DNA from: Bacteroidota bacterium
GTDB lineage: Bacteria; Bacteroidota; Bacteroidia; Flavobacteriales; Flavobacteriaceae
DNA: 34,846 nucleotides
Reading direction: 5' to 3'
Assembly (NCBI GenBank): GCA_021793375.1
Contig: JAJYSY010000021.1
Location: forward strand, 1 to 34,846
A model generated the notes under the pieces. It made no database searches, was not told the origin of the DNA, and saw nothing but the letters and a program-made list of their open reading frames with translations. The position numbers and the translations under genes are program-made. This document shows positions 1 to 6,151 of this stretch, piece after piece (position 1 is the first letter of the stretch; each line of letters opens with the position of its first letter).

Positions 1-58
1 TCTTCATCTCATTGATTTTCAAAGCATGAAGATACTAAATCTCTACGATTTCTCCTAA
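1..58 (+). CDS. C-terminal end of an unidentified gene (partial)
   Basis: The frame starting at base 2 is open to a TAA at 56-58 and would encode a tail ending SMKILNLYDFS. It is followed 24 bases later by a hairpin terminator, which is what the 3' end of a gene would look like. The stretch is too short to identify; the two other plus-strand frames stop early. It could also be non-coding. Confidence 0.3.
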   Translation, partial: LHLIDFQSMKILNLYDFS

Positions 59-81
59 TAATTAATCTTAGAAAAAGAAAA

Positions 82-115
82 AAGCTGCCCCAGTTATGAG
101 ACAGCTTCTTTTTTT
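82..115 (+). terminator. Rho-independent terminator
   Basis: AAGCTG (82-87) pairs with CAGCTT (102-107), followed by a T-rich run. It closes whatever transcript enters from the left edge and separates it from the DUF3467 gene. Confidence 0.6.
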
Positions 116-150
116 ATTATTTTAGCCAAGCACCAATTAAAAATAAAAAT

Positions 151-465
151 ATGAGTAACGGTAACAAACCCAAAAAGAAAAAATTAAATATTGAAATAGA
201 CGAAGAAACTGCACAAGGGCAATACAGTAATTTAGCTATTGTAAATCATTCTGCTTCAGAATTTGTAGTAGATTTTGTCAGCATAATGCCGGGATCTCCC
301 AAAAACAAAGTAAAATCTCGTATCATTTTAACGCCACAACACGCCAAAAGATTACTGAAAGCTTTAAACGATAATATCGTGAAATTTGAAAAACAACACG
401 GAAAAATTCAAGATTACGGAAAACAAGCTATTCCTTTAAACTTTGGCCCAACCGGAGAAGCTTAA
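151..465 (+). CDS. DUF3467 family protein
   Basis: A 104-residue protein with a lysine-rich start, a central stretch ASEFVVDFVSIMPG followed by SRIILTPQHAKRLLKALNDN, and a C-terminal NFGPTGEA. This matches the small DUF3467 family, which is common in Bacteroidota and often lies near the RNA polymerase genes. No biochemical function is established. It has no signal peptide or membrane segment, so it should be cytoplasmic. It stands as a single transcription unit between two hairpin terminators. Family assignment is confident; function is unknown. Confidence 0.85.
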   Translation: MSNGNKPKKKKLNIEIDEETAQGQYSNLAIVNHSASEFVVDFVSIMPGSPKNKVKSRIILTPQHAKRLLKALNDNIVKFEKQHGKIQDYGKQAIPLNFGPTGEA

Positions 466-487
466 TAAATACTCAAGATAACAATTT

Positions 488-530
488 AATCTCCATTAAT
501 TTAAACCTTAAAATAATGGAGATTTTTTTT
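488..530 (+). terminator. Rho-independent terminator after DUF3467 gene
   Basis: Perfect 11-bp stem AATCTCCATTA (488-498) / TAATGGAGATT (514-524) followed by eight T. It lies between convergent genes, but only the plus strand has the T run. Confidence 0.8.
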
Positions 531-538
531 ATTGCAGA

Positions 539-964
539 TTAATCTCTAAACCCTTGAGAAGACCAATGAGCTGCCTTCTGCATTCTGATTTTTCTCATAA
601 AATTATGAATATTGGCTTTGTCAGCTTTTATTTTTATAAAATATTCATCCCGATGAAAAGTGTATTCTGAAGCTTGACTTTTATTGATTTTTAATTTATA
701 AAAAGGAATAACCAAACCGTAATTTTCCATATTTATCTGAAACCTGATTAAAATACCATCGGTTTTAAGTTCAATATTACAAGTGTTCAACCCTTGATTT
801 AAAACCAATAAATTTAAGATTTCCACACTTCCGGAATTGATGACTAACAACCCGGAATCTACACCTTGCAAAGCTTGACGAGTTTTTAAGTCTAAAGATT
901 TGCCGATTTCTTTTTCAATTCGTGTTTTGACCTCTTCAGGATTATTGGAAAGATTTAATAACAT
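539..964 (-). CDS. Conserved hypothetical protein, 141 aa
   Basis: I do not recognise this protein. It is 141 residues long with an N-terminal mixed-charge region (NPEEVKTRIEKEIGKSLDL), a central hydrophobic part (GSVEILNLLVLNQGLN), alternating beta-like segments around residues 65-95, and a basic C-terminal helix (NIHNFMRKIRMQKAAHW). There is no signal peptide, membrane segment or known motif. It is divergent from argS, and a TATCTTTC box 15 bases before its ATG (979-986, minus strand) mirrors the argS promoter box. The frame is open over its whole length with codon use like its neighbours, so it is probably a real gene. Confidence 0.65.
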   Translation of the reverse strand: MLLNLSNNPEEVKTRIEKEIGKSLDLKTRQALQGVDSGLLVINSGSVEILNLLVLNQGLNTCNIELKTDGILIRFQINMENYGLVIPFYKLKINKSQASEYTFHRDEYFIKIKADKANIHNFMRKIRMQKAAHWSSQGFRD

Positions 965-977
965 TTGATTTTTCTTG

Positions 978-1024
978 AAAGATACTTATAAAAATGGGCA
1001 TCATTAAATTTTAAAGTATCTTTG
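978..1024. promoter_or_regulatory. Back-to-back divergent promoter boxes in an inverted repeat
   Basis: AAAGATACTT (978-987) and AAGTATCTTT (1014-1023) form a perfect 10-bp inverted repeat. Each arm contains a Bacteroidota -7 box: TATCTTTG (1017-1024, plus, for argS) fits TAnnTTTG exactly, and TATCTTTC (986-979, minus) fits with one change. The upstream parts of both promoters must overlap in the 26-bp centre. I could not find a clear -33 TTG for either. Confidence 0.45.
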
Positions 1025-1045
1025 TCAATTAAATTTTTTCATCCT

Positions 1046-2839
1046 ATGAATATTCAGCAAACGCTTACCGAAAAAGCTACAGAAATACTTAAAAACAATT
1101 ATGAGGTTGAAGTTAAAGAATTTGAATTTCAACCCACCAGAAAAGATTTTAAAGGAGATATCACCTTAGTGGTTTTTCCTTTATTGAGATATATCAAAGG
1201 AAATCCGGTAAAAATAGGAGAGGAGTTGGGAACCTATTTTGTAAATGAAATCGCTGAAATAAAAGAATTCAATGTAATTAAAGGATTCTTGAATCTTGTT
1301 TTTTCAGATGATTATTACCTGAATTTATTCAATCAAATCAGAACAGAAAAAAATTACGGAATTCAAAAAGAAACCGAAGAATCCGAAACTATTATGGTGG
1401 AATATTCTTCTCCAAACACCAATAAGCCTTTACATTTAGGACATGTCAGAAATAATTTATTGGGCTATTCCGTTGCAGAAATCTTAAAAGCTACCGGTCA
1501 TAAAGTTTATAAAACCCAAATCATAAACGACAGAGGAATTCATATTTGCAAAAGTATGGTGGCTTGGCAAAAATTTGCCCCAAAAGACGAATCCGGAAAC
1601 AGAGAAACTCCGGCTTCAACAAATATGAAAGGAGATAAATTTGTAGGAAAATACTACGTCAAATTTGATGTGGAATACAAAAAACAAATTGCCGAATTAG
1701 TAGCACAAGGAACTCCGGAAAAAGAAGCAGAAAAAAAAGCTCCGCTGATGCTTGAAGCACAAAAAATGCTGAAAGAATGGGAAGATGGAAAACCAGAACT
1801 TATAGAAGTATGGAAAACCATGAACAATTGGGTTTACGAAGGATTTGAAAAAACCTACAAAGAATTAGGCGTAGATTTTGACAAAAACTATTATGAAAGC
1901 GACACCTATCTTTTAGGAAAAAAAATCATAGAAGAAGGATTAGAAAAAGAGGTGTTTTTCAAAAAAGAAGATGGAAGTGTTTGGGCAGATTTAACCGAAG
2001 AAGGATTGGATGAAAAATTAGTGCTGCGCGCAGATGGAACAGCAGTTTATATGACACAAGACATCGGAACAGCAATCCAACGTGTAGAAGATTTCAATAT
2101 TGACGGAATGGTTTACACCGTTGGGAATGAACAGGATTATCACTTTAAAATCTTGTTCTTAATCCTTCAGAAATTAGGATATAAATGGGCAGATAATTTG
2201 TACCATTTAAGCTATGGAATGGTAGATCTACCCTCCGGAAAAATGAAAAGCCGAGAAGGAACAGTAGTCGATGCCGATGATTTAATGGCAGAAATGACTA
2301 AAACAGCAGCAGATATTTCTAAGGAATTAGGAAAATTAGACGGCTATTCCGAAGCAGAAAAACAAGCTTTATATAAAACCATAGGAATGGCTGCTTTAAA
2401 ATACTTTATCCTTAAAGTTGATCCTAAAAAAGGAATGCTGTTCAATCCGGAAGAATCTGTTGATTTCCAAGGAAACACCGGACCTTTTATTCAATATACC
2501 TATGCGAGAATTCAATCTATCTTGAGAAAAGCTGATTTTGATTATTCAAAAAATATCGAAAATTATGATTTGCATGAAAAGGAAAAATCTTTGATAAAAC
2601 ATTTGACAACATTCCCTGAAACATTACATTTAGCAGCCAAACAACACAGTCCGGCTTTAGTGGCAAATTACACTTATGATTTGGTAAAAGAATTCAATTC
2701 ATTTTATCAAAATGTCAGTATTTTAGGTGTAGAAAATACCACAGAAAAAACATTTAGAGTACAACTCTCTCAAAAAGTTGCAGAAGTCATTAAAACAGCT
2801 TTTAAACTCTTAGGAATTGATGTTTCGGAGAGAATGTAA
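1046..2839 (+). CDS. argS: Arginyl-tRNA synthetase
   Basis: Charges tRNA-Arg with arginine using ATP in the cytoplasm. The 597-residue protein has the ArgS layout: an N-terminal Add-1 type domain (to about residue 110), the class I HIGH motif as HLGH (residues 130-133) in the family context SSPNTNKPLHLGHVRNN, the KMSKS-equivalent GKMKSREGT near residue 400, and a helical anticodon-binding C-terminal domain. The frame is open from a TTG at 1022, but that TTG lies inside the likely promoter box TATCTTTG (1017-1024), so the ATG at 1046 is chosen. Length is normal for the family. A strong terminator follows. Confidence 0.97.
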   Translation: MNIQQTLTEKATEILKNNYEVEVKEFEFQPTRKDFKGDITLVVFPLLRYIKGNPVKIGEELGTYFVNEIAEIKEFNVIKGFLNLVFSDDYYLNLFNQIRTEKNYGIQKETEESETIMVEYSSPNTNKPLHLGHVRNNLLGYSVAEILKATGHKVYKTQIINDRGIHICKSMVAWQKFAPKDESGNRETPASTNMKGDKFVGKYYVKFDVEYKKQIAELVAQGTPEKEAEKKAPLMLEAQKMLKEWEDGKPELIEVWKTMNNWVYEGFEKTYKELGVDFDKNYYESDTYLLGKKIIEEGLEKEVFFKKEDGSVWADLTEEGLDEKLVLRADGTAVYMTQDIGTAIQRVEDFNIDGMVYTVGNEQDYHFKILFLILQKLGYKWADNLYHLSYGMVDLPSGKMKSREGTVVDADDLMAEMTKTAADISKELGKLDGYSEAEKQALYKTIGMAALKYFILKVDPKKGMLFNPEESVDFQGNTGPFIQYTYARIQSILRKADFDYSKNIENYDLHEKEKSLIKHLTTFPETLHLAAKQHSPALVANYTYDLVKEFNSFYQNVSILGVENTTEKTFRVQLSQKVAEVIKTAFKLLGIDVSERM

Positions 2840-2862
2840 AAGTAAATTATTTTATAAAAACC

Positions 2863-2899
2863 AAACCTTCAAAATTTATTAAGTTTTGAAGGTTTTTTT
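2863..2899 (+). terminator. Rho-independent terminator after argS
   Basis: Perfect 12-bp stem AAACCTTCAAAA (2863-2874) / TTTTGAAGGTTT (2884-2895) with a T run. Confidence 0.85.
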
Positions 2900-2980
2900 A
2901 TGAATTGCTATTTTGAAGTTTTGGAAAATTATTTTGAAGAAAAATATTATAAAAGTGTATAATGATTTTCAAAAACAAAA

Positions 2981-3013
2981 AAACGCTAAACAGGAATTTC
3001 CTATTCAGCGTTT
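2981..3013 (-). terminator. Hairpin terminator next to the displaced tRNA 3' end (left att site)
   Basis: AAACGCT (2981-2987) pairs with AGCGTTT (3007-3013), and inside it AGGAA (2992-2996) pairs with TTCCT (2998-3002). On the minus strand it is followed by a run of seven T. It lies just beyond the left tRNA-tail copy, where the terminator of a tRNA-Met gene would be, so it may be the original terminator separated from its tRNA by the insertion. Confidence 0.6.
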
Positions 3014-3027
3014 GCAGTAGCGAGACC
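3007..3027. repeat. Left attachment-site repeat (tRNA-Met 3' tail copy)
   Basis: Exact 21-bp copy of 6028-6048. It includes the last bases of the tRNA (minus-strand GGTCTCGCTA) and 11 bases of flank. The next bases, TAAAGTTG, still resemble the tRNA T-arm sequence GAGAGTTG, with two changes. No D arm or anticodon arm follows, so it is a fragment, not a tRNA. Confidence 0.8.
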
Positions 3028-3061
3028 TAAAGTTGTATTTTTATGTACTAAAAGTGGTATT

Positions 3062-4603
3062 TTATTTAAAACTATAGAAAGAAGTGCCGTTTATCTTAAA
3101 GTATATAGAGATGCTTTAGTAAGGATGATGAAAGAAGATAATCTTTTTTTCCTGCATCTTCAAGAAGTCAAGCAGCTGCTGACTATATTTTAAATAGAGA
3201 CAAAAACGGAATGCCGACTTATTTTAAGGACTTAAAAAATCAAAAAAACAGCATTAAATGCTCCAAAAACTCAATATGAAAAAAGAATTTTAAAAGCTGT
3301 TAAGAAAGGATATAAAAAAGATGATATTTTTATTTTAGGAAAACCTAAAGGAGAATTAAAAAAAACTATTCCAAATTTTGATATTACTATTTCAGGAGCA
3401 ATAATAAATAAAGCAATAAGTCAATTAAAGGATCATAATTTAAATTGGTAAAACTTTTTAGACTTACCTGAATCTTTAGTTAATCCACAGGCTATTTTTA
3501 AAAGTAAATCAAAAGGAATAGTTATTTTGATTTATATGAAAGATGTAAAGAAAAAACCTTTAATGGTTGCCGTTCATATTCAAAATAAGAGAAAGTTAAT
3601 TTTATTGCCAGCATTTATGCTCGAAATAATTAAGTCTAAAGTAAATGTTGATGGTAAAAAACGGCACGTTAGAATATCAATTGAAGTATTTAAAGACAGA
3701 AGAACCCTTTTAAAGTCTTACGATCTTGGCAAAAAGAAGAAGTCTCATTTACCCAAGGAATCATCTAAAAGATTATCCAGCAGCGTAAACAAGACTTCTA
3801 TGAAATGCAAATATACAAAAAACAAGCCAAATCCAAAAAAAGGATTATCAGCATCTAATGTTAGAAGCATAAACTCCCAAACTGAACGTGCGCCGATGTT
3901 TGCCATTAATGGCGAAACAGCTAAATTCTTACAAGCAATAGAAAAAAAACCTGTTGGAAGTGTGGTTGTTACTTTAGATGGCGCACAAGGAAGCGGAAAA
4001 ACCACAAGCCTATTTCAATTTATCAATGATTTTGCAGAAGCTGGCAATACTTGTTTGTTTGCAAGCTTGGAAGAACATCCGGCATCAAATTTATTTGCAG
4101 AAAAAAGAGATAAATATTTAAGCAACAAAGCACAAGAAATGATTGATGTTGCAGATGAATTTGAAGATTTACAACAACTATACGACACCGTAGATCATTA
4201 CGATTGTATATTTATAGACAGCTGGCAAAAATTGGAAAAAATGATAGGAAGATTAAGACTTGATGAAGATTTGCGTAAGCGTTTCCACAGCAAAGTTTTC
4301 TTCATAATTTTTCAGCAAACCACAACCGGAAGAACAAAAGGAGGTGCAGAAATCGTTTTTGATGGAGATATTATAATTAAACTTCAAAAAGAAGCGAAGT
4401 TTGAAGATAATTACGCTTATTTTGACAAAAATAGATACACTAAAATTCCTTTAGAAAAAATCAGATATAATGTTTTAAATGGACGTGTCTATAATCCAAA
4501 TAAAGAAGAAGAAAAAAATACTACACAAGCAAATTCTTTAAATGCTGAAAATAGTTTATTAAGTTCGTTAATAATTATTTTCTTAAAAACCACCTGCCTT
4601 TAA
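3062..4603 (+). pseudogene. Broken large gene: DUF4357-like fragment, PBECR-like nuclease, RecA-like ATPase
   Basis: Similarity runs through three frames with stops between them. Around 3062-3240 two frames join at a T7 run (3144-3150) to read EDNLF/FPASS..SQAAADYILNR..NG, which resembles DUF4357. From 3248 the frame reads LGKPKGELKKTIPNFDI..INKAISQLKDHNLNW, a TAA at 3449-3451, then FLDLPESLVNPQAIFKS; this is the pattern of PBECR nucleases found in polyvalent proteins of phages and conjugative elements. The conserved IASIY follows in another frame (VNFIASIYARNN, 3595-3630). From about 3868 an undisturbed segment encodes a RecA-like ATPase: Walker A GAQGSGKTT near 3984-4010, Walker B CIFIDSW near 4206-4226, and FQQTTTGRTKGGAE. 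The longest frame, 3527-4603, joins these pieces by chance at its start and runs through the loop of the terminator, so the original stop also seems lost. Presence of the two domains is fairly sure; the ancestral architecture is inference. Confidence 0.7.
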
Positions 4604-4616
4604 GGTGGTTTTTTTA
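4586..4616 (+). terminator. Rho-independent terminator after the ATPase remnant
   Basis: AAAACCACCT (4586-4595) pairs with AGGTGGTTTT (4603-4612), with a T run. The ATPase frame stops at 4601-4603, inside the hairpin, which is unusual and suggests the natural stop was upstream. Confidence 0.75.
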
Positions 4617-4630
4617 TAATTTGAAATTTG

Positions 4631-4638
4631 TATCTTTG
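4631..4638 (+). promoter_or_regulatory. -7 promoter box of the toxin-antitoxin pair
   Basis: TATCTTTG fits the Bacteroidota consensus TAnnTTTG, 21 bases before the antitoxin ATG and right after the preceding terminator. No clear -33 TTG at the normal spacing. Confidence 0.45.
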
Positions 4639-4659
4639 TAAAAGAAAAACGATTGATAG

Positions 4660-4884
4660 ATGGAATTTACTATAAAAATAGACGCCAGAAATAAACAAGC
4701 TAAAGCCTTTTTAGCTTACATCAAGACATTACCTTTCATAGATATTAAATATAAAGAAAAGGGTAAACCCACTAAGGAAAAAAAAACCTATAATCCTGAA
4801 TTTGTAAAAATGGTAAAAAAATCTGCTGCGAGTAAAAAAAGATATGTAATTGAAGATATAGATGAGTTTTGGGAAAATTTATAA
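4660..4884 (+). CDS. Antitoxin of a YoeB/RelE-type toxin-antitoxin pair
   Basis: A 74-residue protein encoded directly before a YoeB-like toxin. The C-terminal half has the pattern NPEFVKMVKKSAAS..YVIEDIDEFWENL, which resembles small Bacteroidota antitoxins (DUF2683-like) whose C-terminus wraps around a RelE-superfamily toxin. The N-terminal part (EFTIKIDARNKQAKAFLAYIKTLPFIDI) is probably the dimerisation/DNA-binding part. Such antitoxins usually repress their own operon; no operator was identified. It has its own promoter box at 4631-4638, and its last 16 bases overlap the toxin gene, implying translational coupling. It is intact although most of the surrounding element has decayed. Confidence 0.75.
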   Translation: MEFTIKIDARNKQAKAFLAYIKTLPFIDIKYKEKGKPTKEKKTYNPEFVKMVKKSAASKKRYVIEDIDEFWENL

Positions 4885-5150
4885 TTGAATATACCGAAAA
4901 AGCAAAAAAAGACTTTAAAAAACATAAAAAAAGTGGTGATAAAGCCACTCAAAAACGCATTAAAAGAGTTTTAGAAGAATTAAAAACCCATCCCACAAAA
5001 GGTATTGGTAAGCCTGAAAAATTAAAACACGATCTTTCTGGTTATTGGTCTCGACGCATCAATCAAAAAGATAGAATGATTTATTCCATTGACGGAAAAA
5101 AAATACTAATAACCATTGTTTCAGCTATTGGACATTATCTTGATAAATAA
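4869..5150 (+). CDS. YoeB/RelE-superfamily mRNA interferase toxin
   Basis: A 93-residue toxin expected to cleave mRNA in the ribosomal A site. It matches YoeB-type toxins along its length: IEYTEKAKKDFKKHKKSGDKA, then GKPEKLKHDLSGYWSRRINQKDRMIY, ending SAIGHYLDK. The YoeB catalytic residues are present: Glu (E50 in GKPE), Arg (R62/R63 in SRRI) and the C-terminal His-Tyr (H89, Y90). The chosen start is TTG at 4869, inside the antitoxin gene; it gives MGKFIIEYTEK, which agrees with the usual MGK start of homologues, and no ATG is available before conserved sequence begins. A rare start overlapping the antitoxin end fits low toxin translation. The catalytic set suggests it is functional. Confidence 0.88.
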   Translation: MGKFIIEYTEKAKKDFKKHKKSGDKATQKRIKRVLEELKTHPTKGIGKPEKLKHDLSGYWSRRINQKDRMIYSIDGKKILITIVSAIGHYLDK

Positions 5151-5180
5151 AAAACTTTTCTTTTTATTTTTAAAACCTCT

Positions 5181-5280
5181 TTTACAACATTTAAAAAACA
5201 GTTTTATAACAAGTTTTGTAACAGCATAAACCCTTATATCTATTGACTTGAATCTTATTATGTTACACTTCTATAACAGC
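5181..5280. repeat. Cluster of short TAACA repeats between the toxin gene and the integrase remnant
   Basis: Two 12-bp units lie in tandem: GTTTTATAACAA (5201-5212) and GTTTTGTAACAG (5213-5224). A further CTATAACAGC is at 5271-5280, an inverted TGTTACA at 5261-5267, and a weaker TTTACAACA at 5181-5189. The 199-base gap 5151-5349 holds no recognisable gene. Such clusters can be iterons, integrase arm sites or operators; which one cannot be told here. Confidence 0.4.
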
Positions 5281-5349
5281 TTCTTGGTTTAATTTCGTGT
5301 AATTTTATTTTTTTTAAATTTAAAAAAAACACAAATGTTAATAAAATCA

Positions 5350-5933
5350 TTAAAAGTTAAAGTCGATTTTCAGCAGTTCATTATCAGCTTTTTCTGTTCT
5401 TGAAATATAAGTTTCTGTAATTCTAATATCGTGATGCCTTGCTTGATCTCTTACTTTTTTTGCTGGCACTTCTAATAAAAGAAGATTTGTAATTTCGGTA
5501 TCTTTCAAACTGTAAAATTGATACTTGTTTTCAAAATTCAATTTTGCTCTCATTTTCGCCCACTCATCAGATATTTTTTTGGGATTTAATTTTATAGTTC
5601 CAGGCAAAAAACCATTCTTAGAAAATAAACATTCAGAATTTTCACTTTGCACCAAATGATCAACAAGCAGGATTCTTAGCTTTTTTGGAATTGTAACTGT
5701 TCCATCTTTACCATTTTTTTGAAGCTGATCCGGGTATGAAAATAGTTCCCTCAAATAAATTTACGTGCTTGACCTTTAATTTTGTCAGCTCTGTTCTTCT
5801 AATGAAACAGAAGTAAGTAATAAGGCACAGCGTTAACTATTCGCCAATCACCATTCTTGGTTTGCTTTAATTCAGCAGGAATATAGTCAATGAATATCTT
5901 TTTAGAAAAGTGTTGTTTTTCAGATTTAGGCAT
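5350..5933 (-). pseudogene. Tyrosine recombinase (integrase) remnant with internal deletion and frameshift
   Basis: Three pieces of one integrase are visible. The N-terminal piece starts at the ATG 5933-5931 (MPKSEKQHFSKKIF...GDWRIV, to about 5835). It is joined out of frame to a piece (5833-5708) carrying the first catalytic Arg in IRRTELTKLKVKHVNLF. An indel in the A7 run (T7 on plus, 5714-5720) then shifts to the frame of the C-terminal piece (to 5350), with YSLKDTEIT, VRDQARHHDIRITETYIS and the nucleophile Tyr. The core-binding region between DWRIV and the RRTEL segment is missing, so the remnant spans about 195 codons against roughly 380-400 usual for such integrases. YSLKDT replaces the usual HxLRHT, as I recall for a Bacteroidota integrase subgroup. 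The gene cannot make an active enzyme. It lies beside the tRNA target, as functional element integrases do. Confidence 0.85.
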
Positions 5934-5994
5934 TTTTTTATTTAAGCTTTCTGAATTTCACAAAGCCCCAAACTTGACCCACACTAAAAATAGA

Positions 5995-6034
5995 AAACGC
6001 CCAAAAACCTTTATTAATAGGTGTTTGAGCGTTT
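5995..6034 (-). terminator. Hairpin terminator of the tRNA-Met gene (right att site)
   Basis: AAACGC (5995-6000) pairs with GCGTTT (6029-6034), extended inward by CAAAAACCT (6002-6010) against AGGTGTTTG (6019-6027) with small mismatches. On the minus strand it lies directly downstream of the tRNA and ends in TTTTC. Its loop and inner stem differ fully from the left hairpin at 2981-3013, as if the element brought its own terminator. Confidence 0.6.
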
Positions 6035-6048
6035 GCAGTAGCGAGACC
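6028..6048. repeat. Right attachment-site repeat, overlapping the tRNA-Met 3' end
   Basis: Exact match to 3007-3027. It covers the last ten tRNA bases (6039-6048) and 11 bases downstream of the gene, so the tRNA stayed complete after integration. Confidence 0.8.
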
Positions 6049-6112
6049 GAGAGTTGAACTCGGGACCTCCGGGGTATGAATCCGACGCTCTAACCAACTG
6101 AGCTATCTCGCC
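6039..6112 (-). tRNA. tRNA-Met (anticodon CAU)
   Basis: The minus strand folds as a 74-base tRNA. The acceptor stem GGCGAGA/TCTCGCT has one G-U pair at 1-72; the D arm is GCTC..GAGC; the anticodon loop TTCATAC holds CAU; the T arm is CCGAG/CTCGG with loop TTCAACT; the discriminator is A and CCA is not encoded. The D arm and paired acceptor end look like an elongator rather than an initiator; a CAU anticodon modified to read AUA (Ile2) cannot be excluded. The anticodon stem has an A31-C39 mismatch. A consensus promoter lies upstream (6152-6181) and a hairpin downstream. Its 3' end is the integration site of the decayed element. Confidence 0.9.
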
Positions 6113-6151
6113 ATAATTCTTTAGAAAATGCTCAATTTCATTTTCCGGATG

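Larger units (their letters stand above)
3007..6048. mobile_element. Decayed integrative element inserted in the tRNA-Met(CAU) gene
   Basis: A 21-bp direct repeat starting AGCGTTTGCA and ending GCGAGACC occurs at 3007-3027 and 6028-6048. The right copy is the 3' end of a tRNA-Met gene plus its flank, the usual target of tyrosine integrases; the left copy has only the tRNA end and no body. Similarity continues imperfectly for about eight more bases into the T arm. A broken integrase gene sits next to the tRNA, as expected. Between the repeats lie a broken PBECR/ATPase gene, an intact toxin-antitoxin pair and the integrase remnant. At about 3.0 kb with no intact mobility gene, the element is a fossil. 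The extent is inferred from the repeats; the function of the full-length ancestor (plasmid-like, conjugative or phage-like) cannot be decided here. Confidence 0.8.

Noticed and set aside
1022..1045. TTG upstream start for argS
   Set aside because: The TTG is within the promoter box TATCTTTG; the ATG at 1046 gives the family-typical start. The same logic removes the TTG starts before mscL (18960) and DUF493 (12274).
3745..4005. Open frame on the minus strand inside the ATPase remnant
   Set aside because: The plus strand carries clear ATPase motifs; the antisense frame has no recognisable pattern.
3527..4603. Treating the 358-codon frame as an intact gene
   Set aside because: Its first 110 codons mix two frames of an older domain, it lies downstream of an in-frame TAA in the same domain, and it ends inside a terminator hairpin.
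5201..5280. CRISPR-like reading of the TAACA repeats
   Set aside because: Units are 12 bases at most, imperfect, and without regular spacers.
5350..5754. Treating the 134-codon frame as a small intact integrase
   Set aside because: The N-terminal arm and the catalytic Arg segment are present just upstream in other frames, so it is a fragment.
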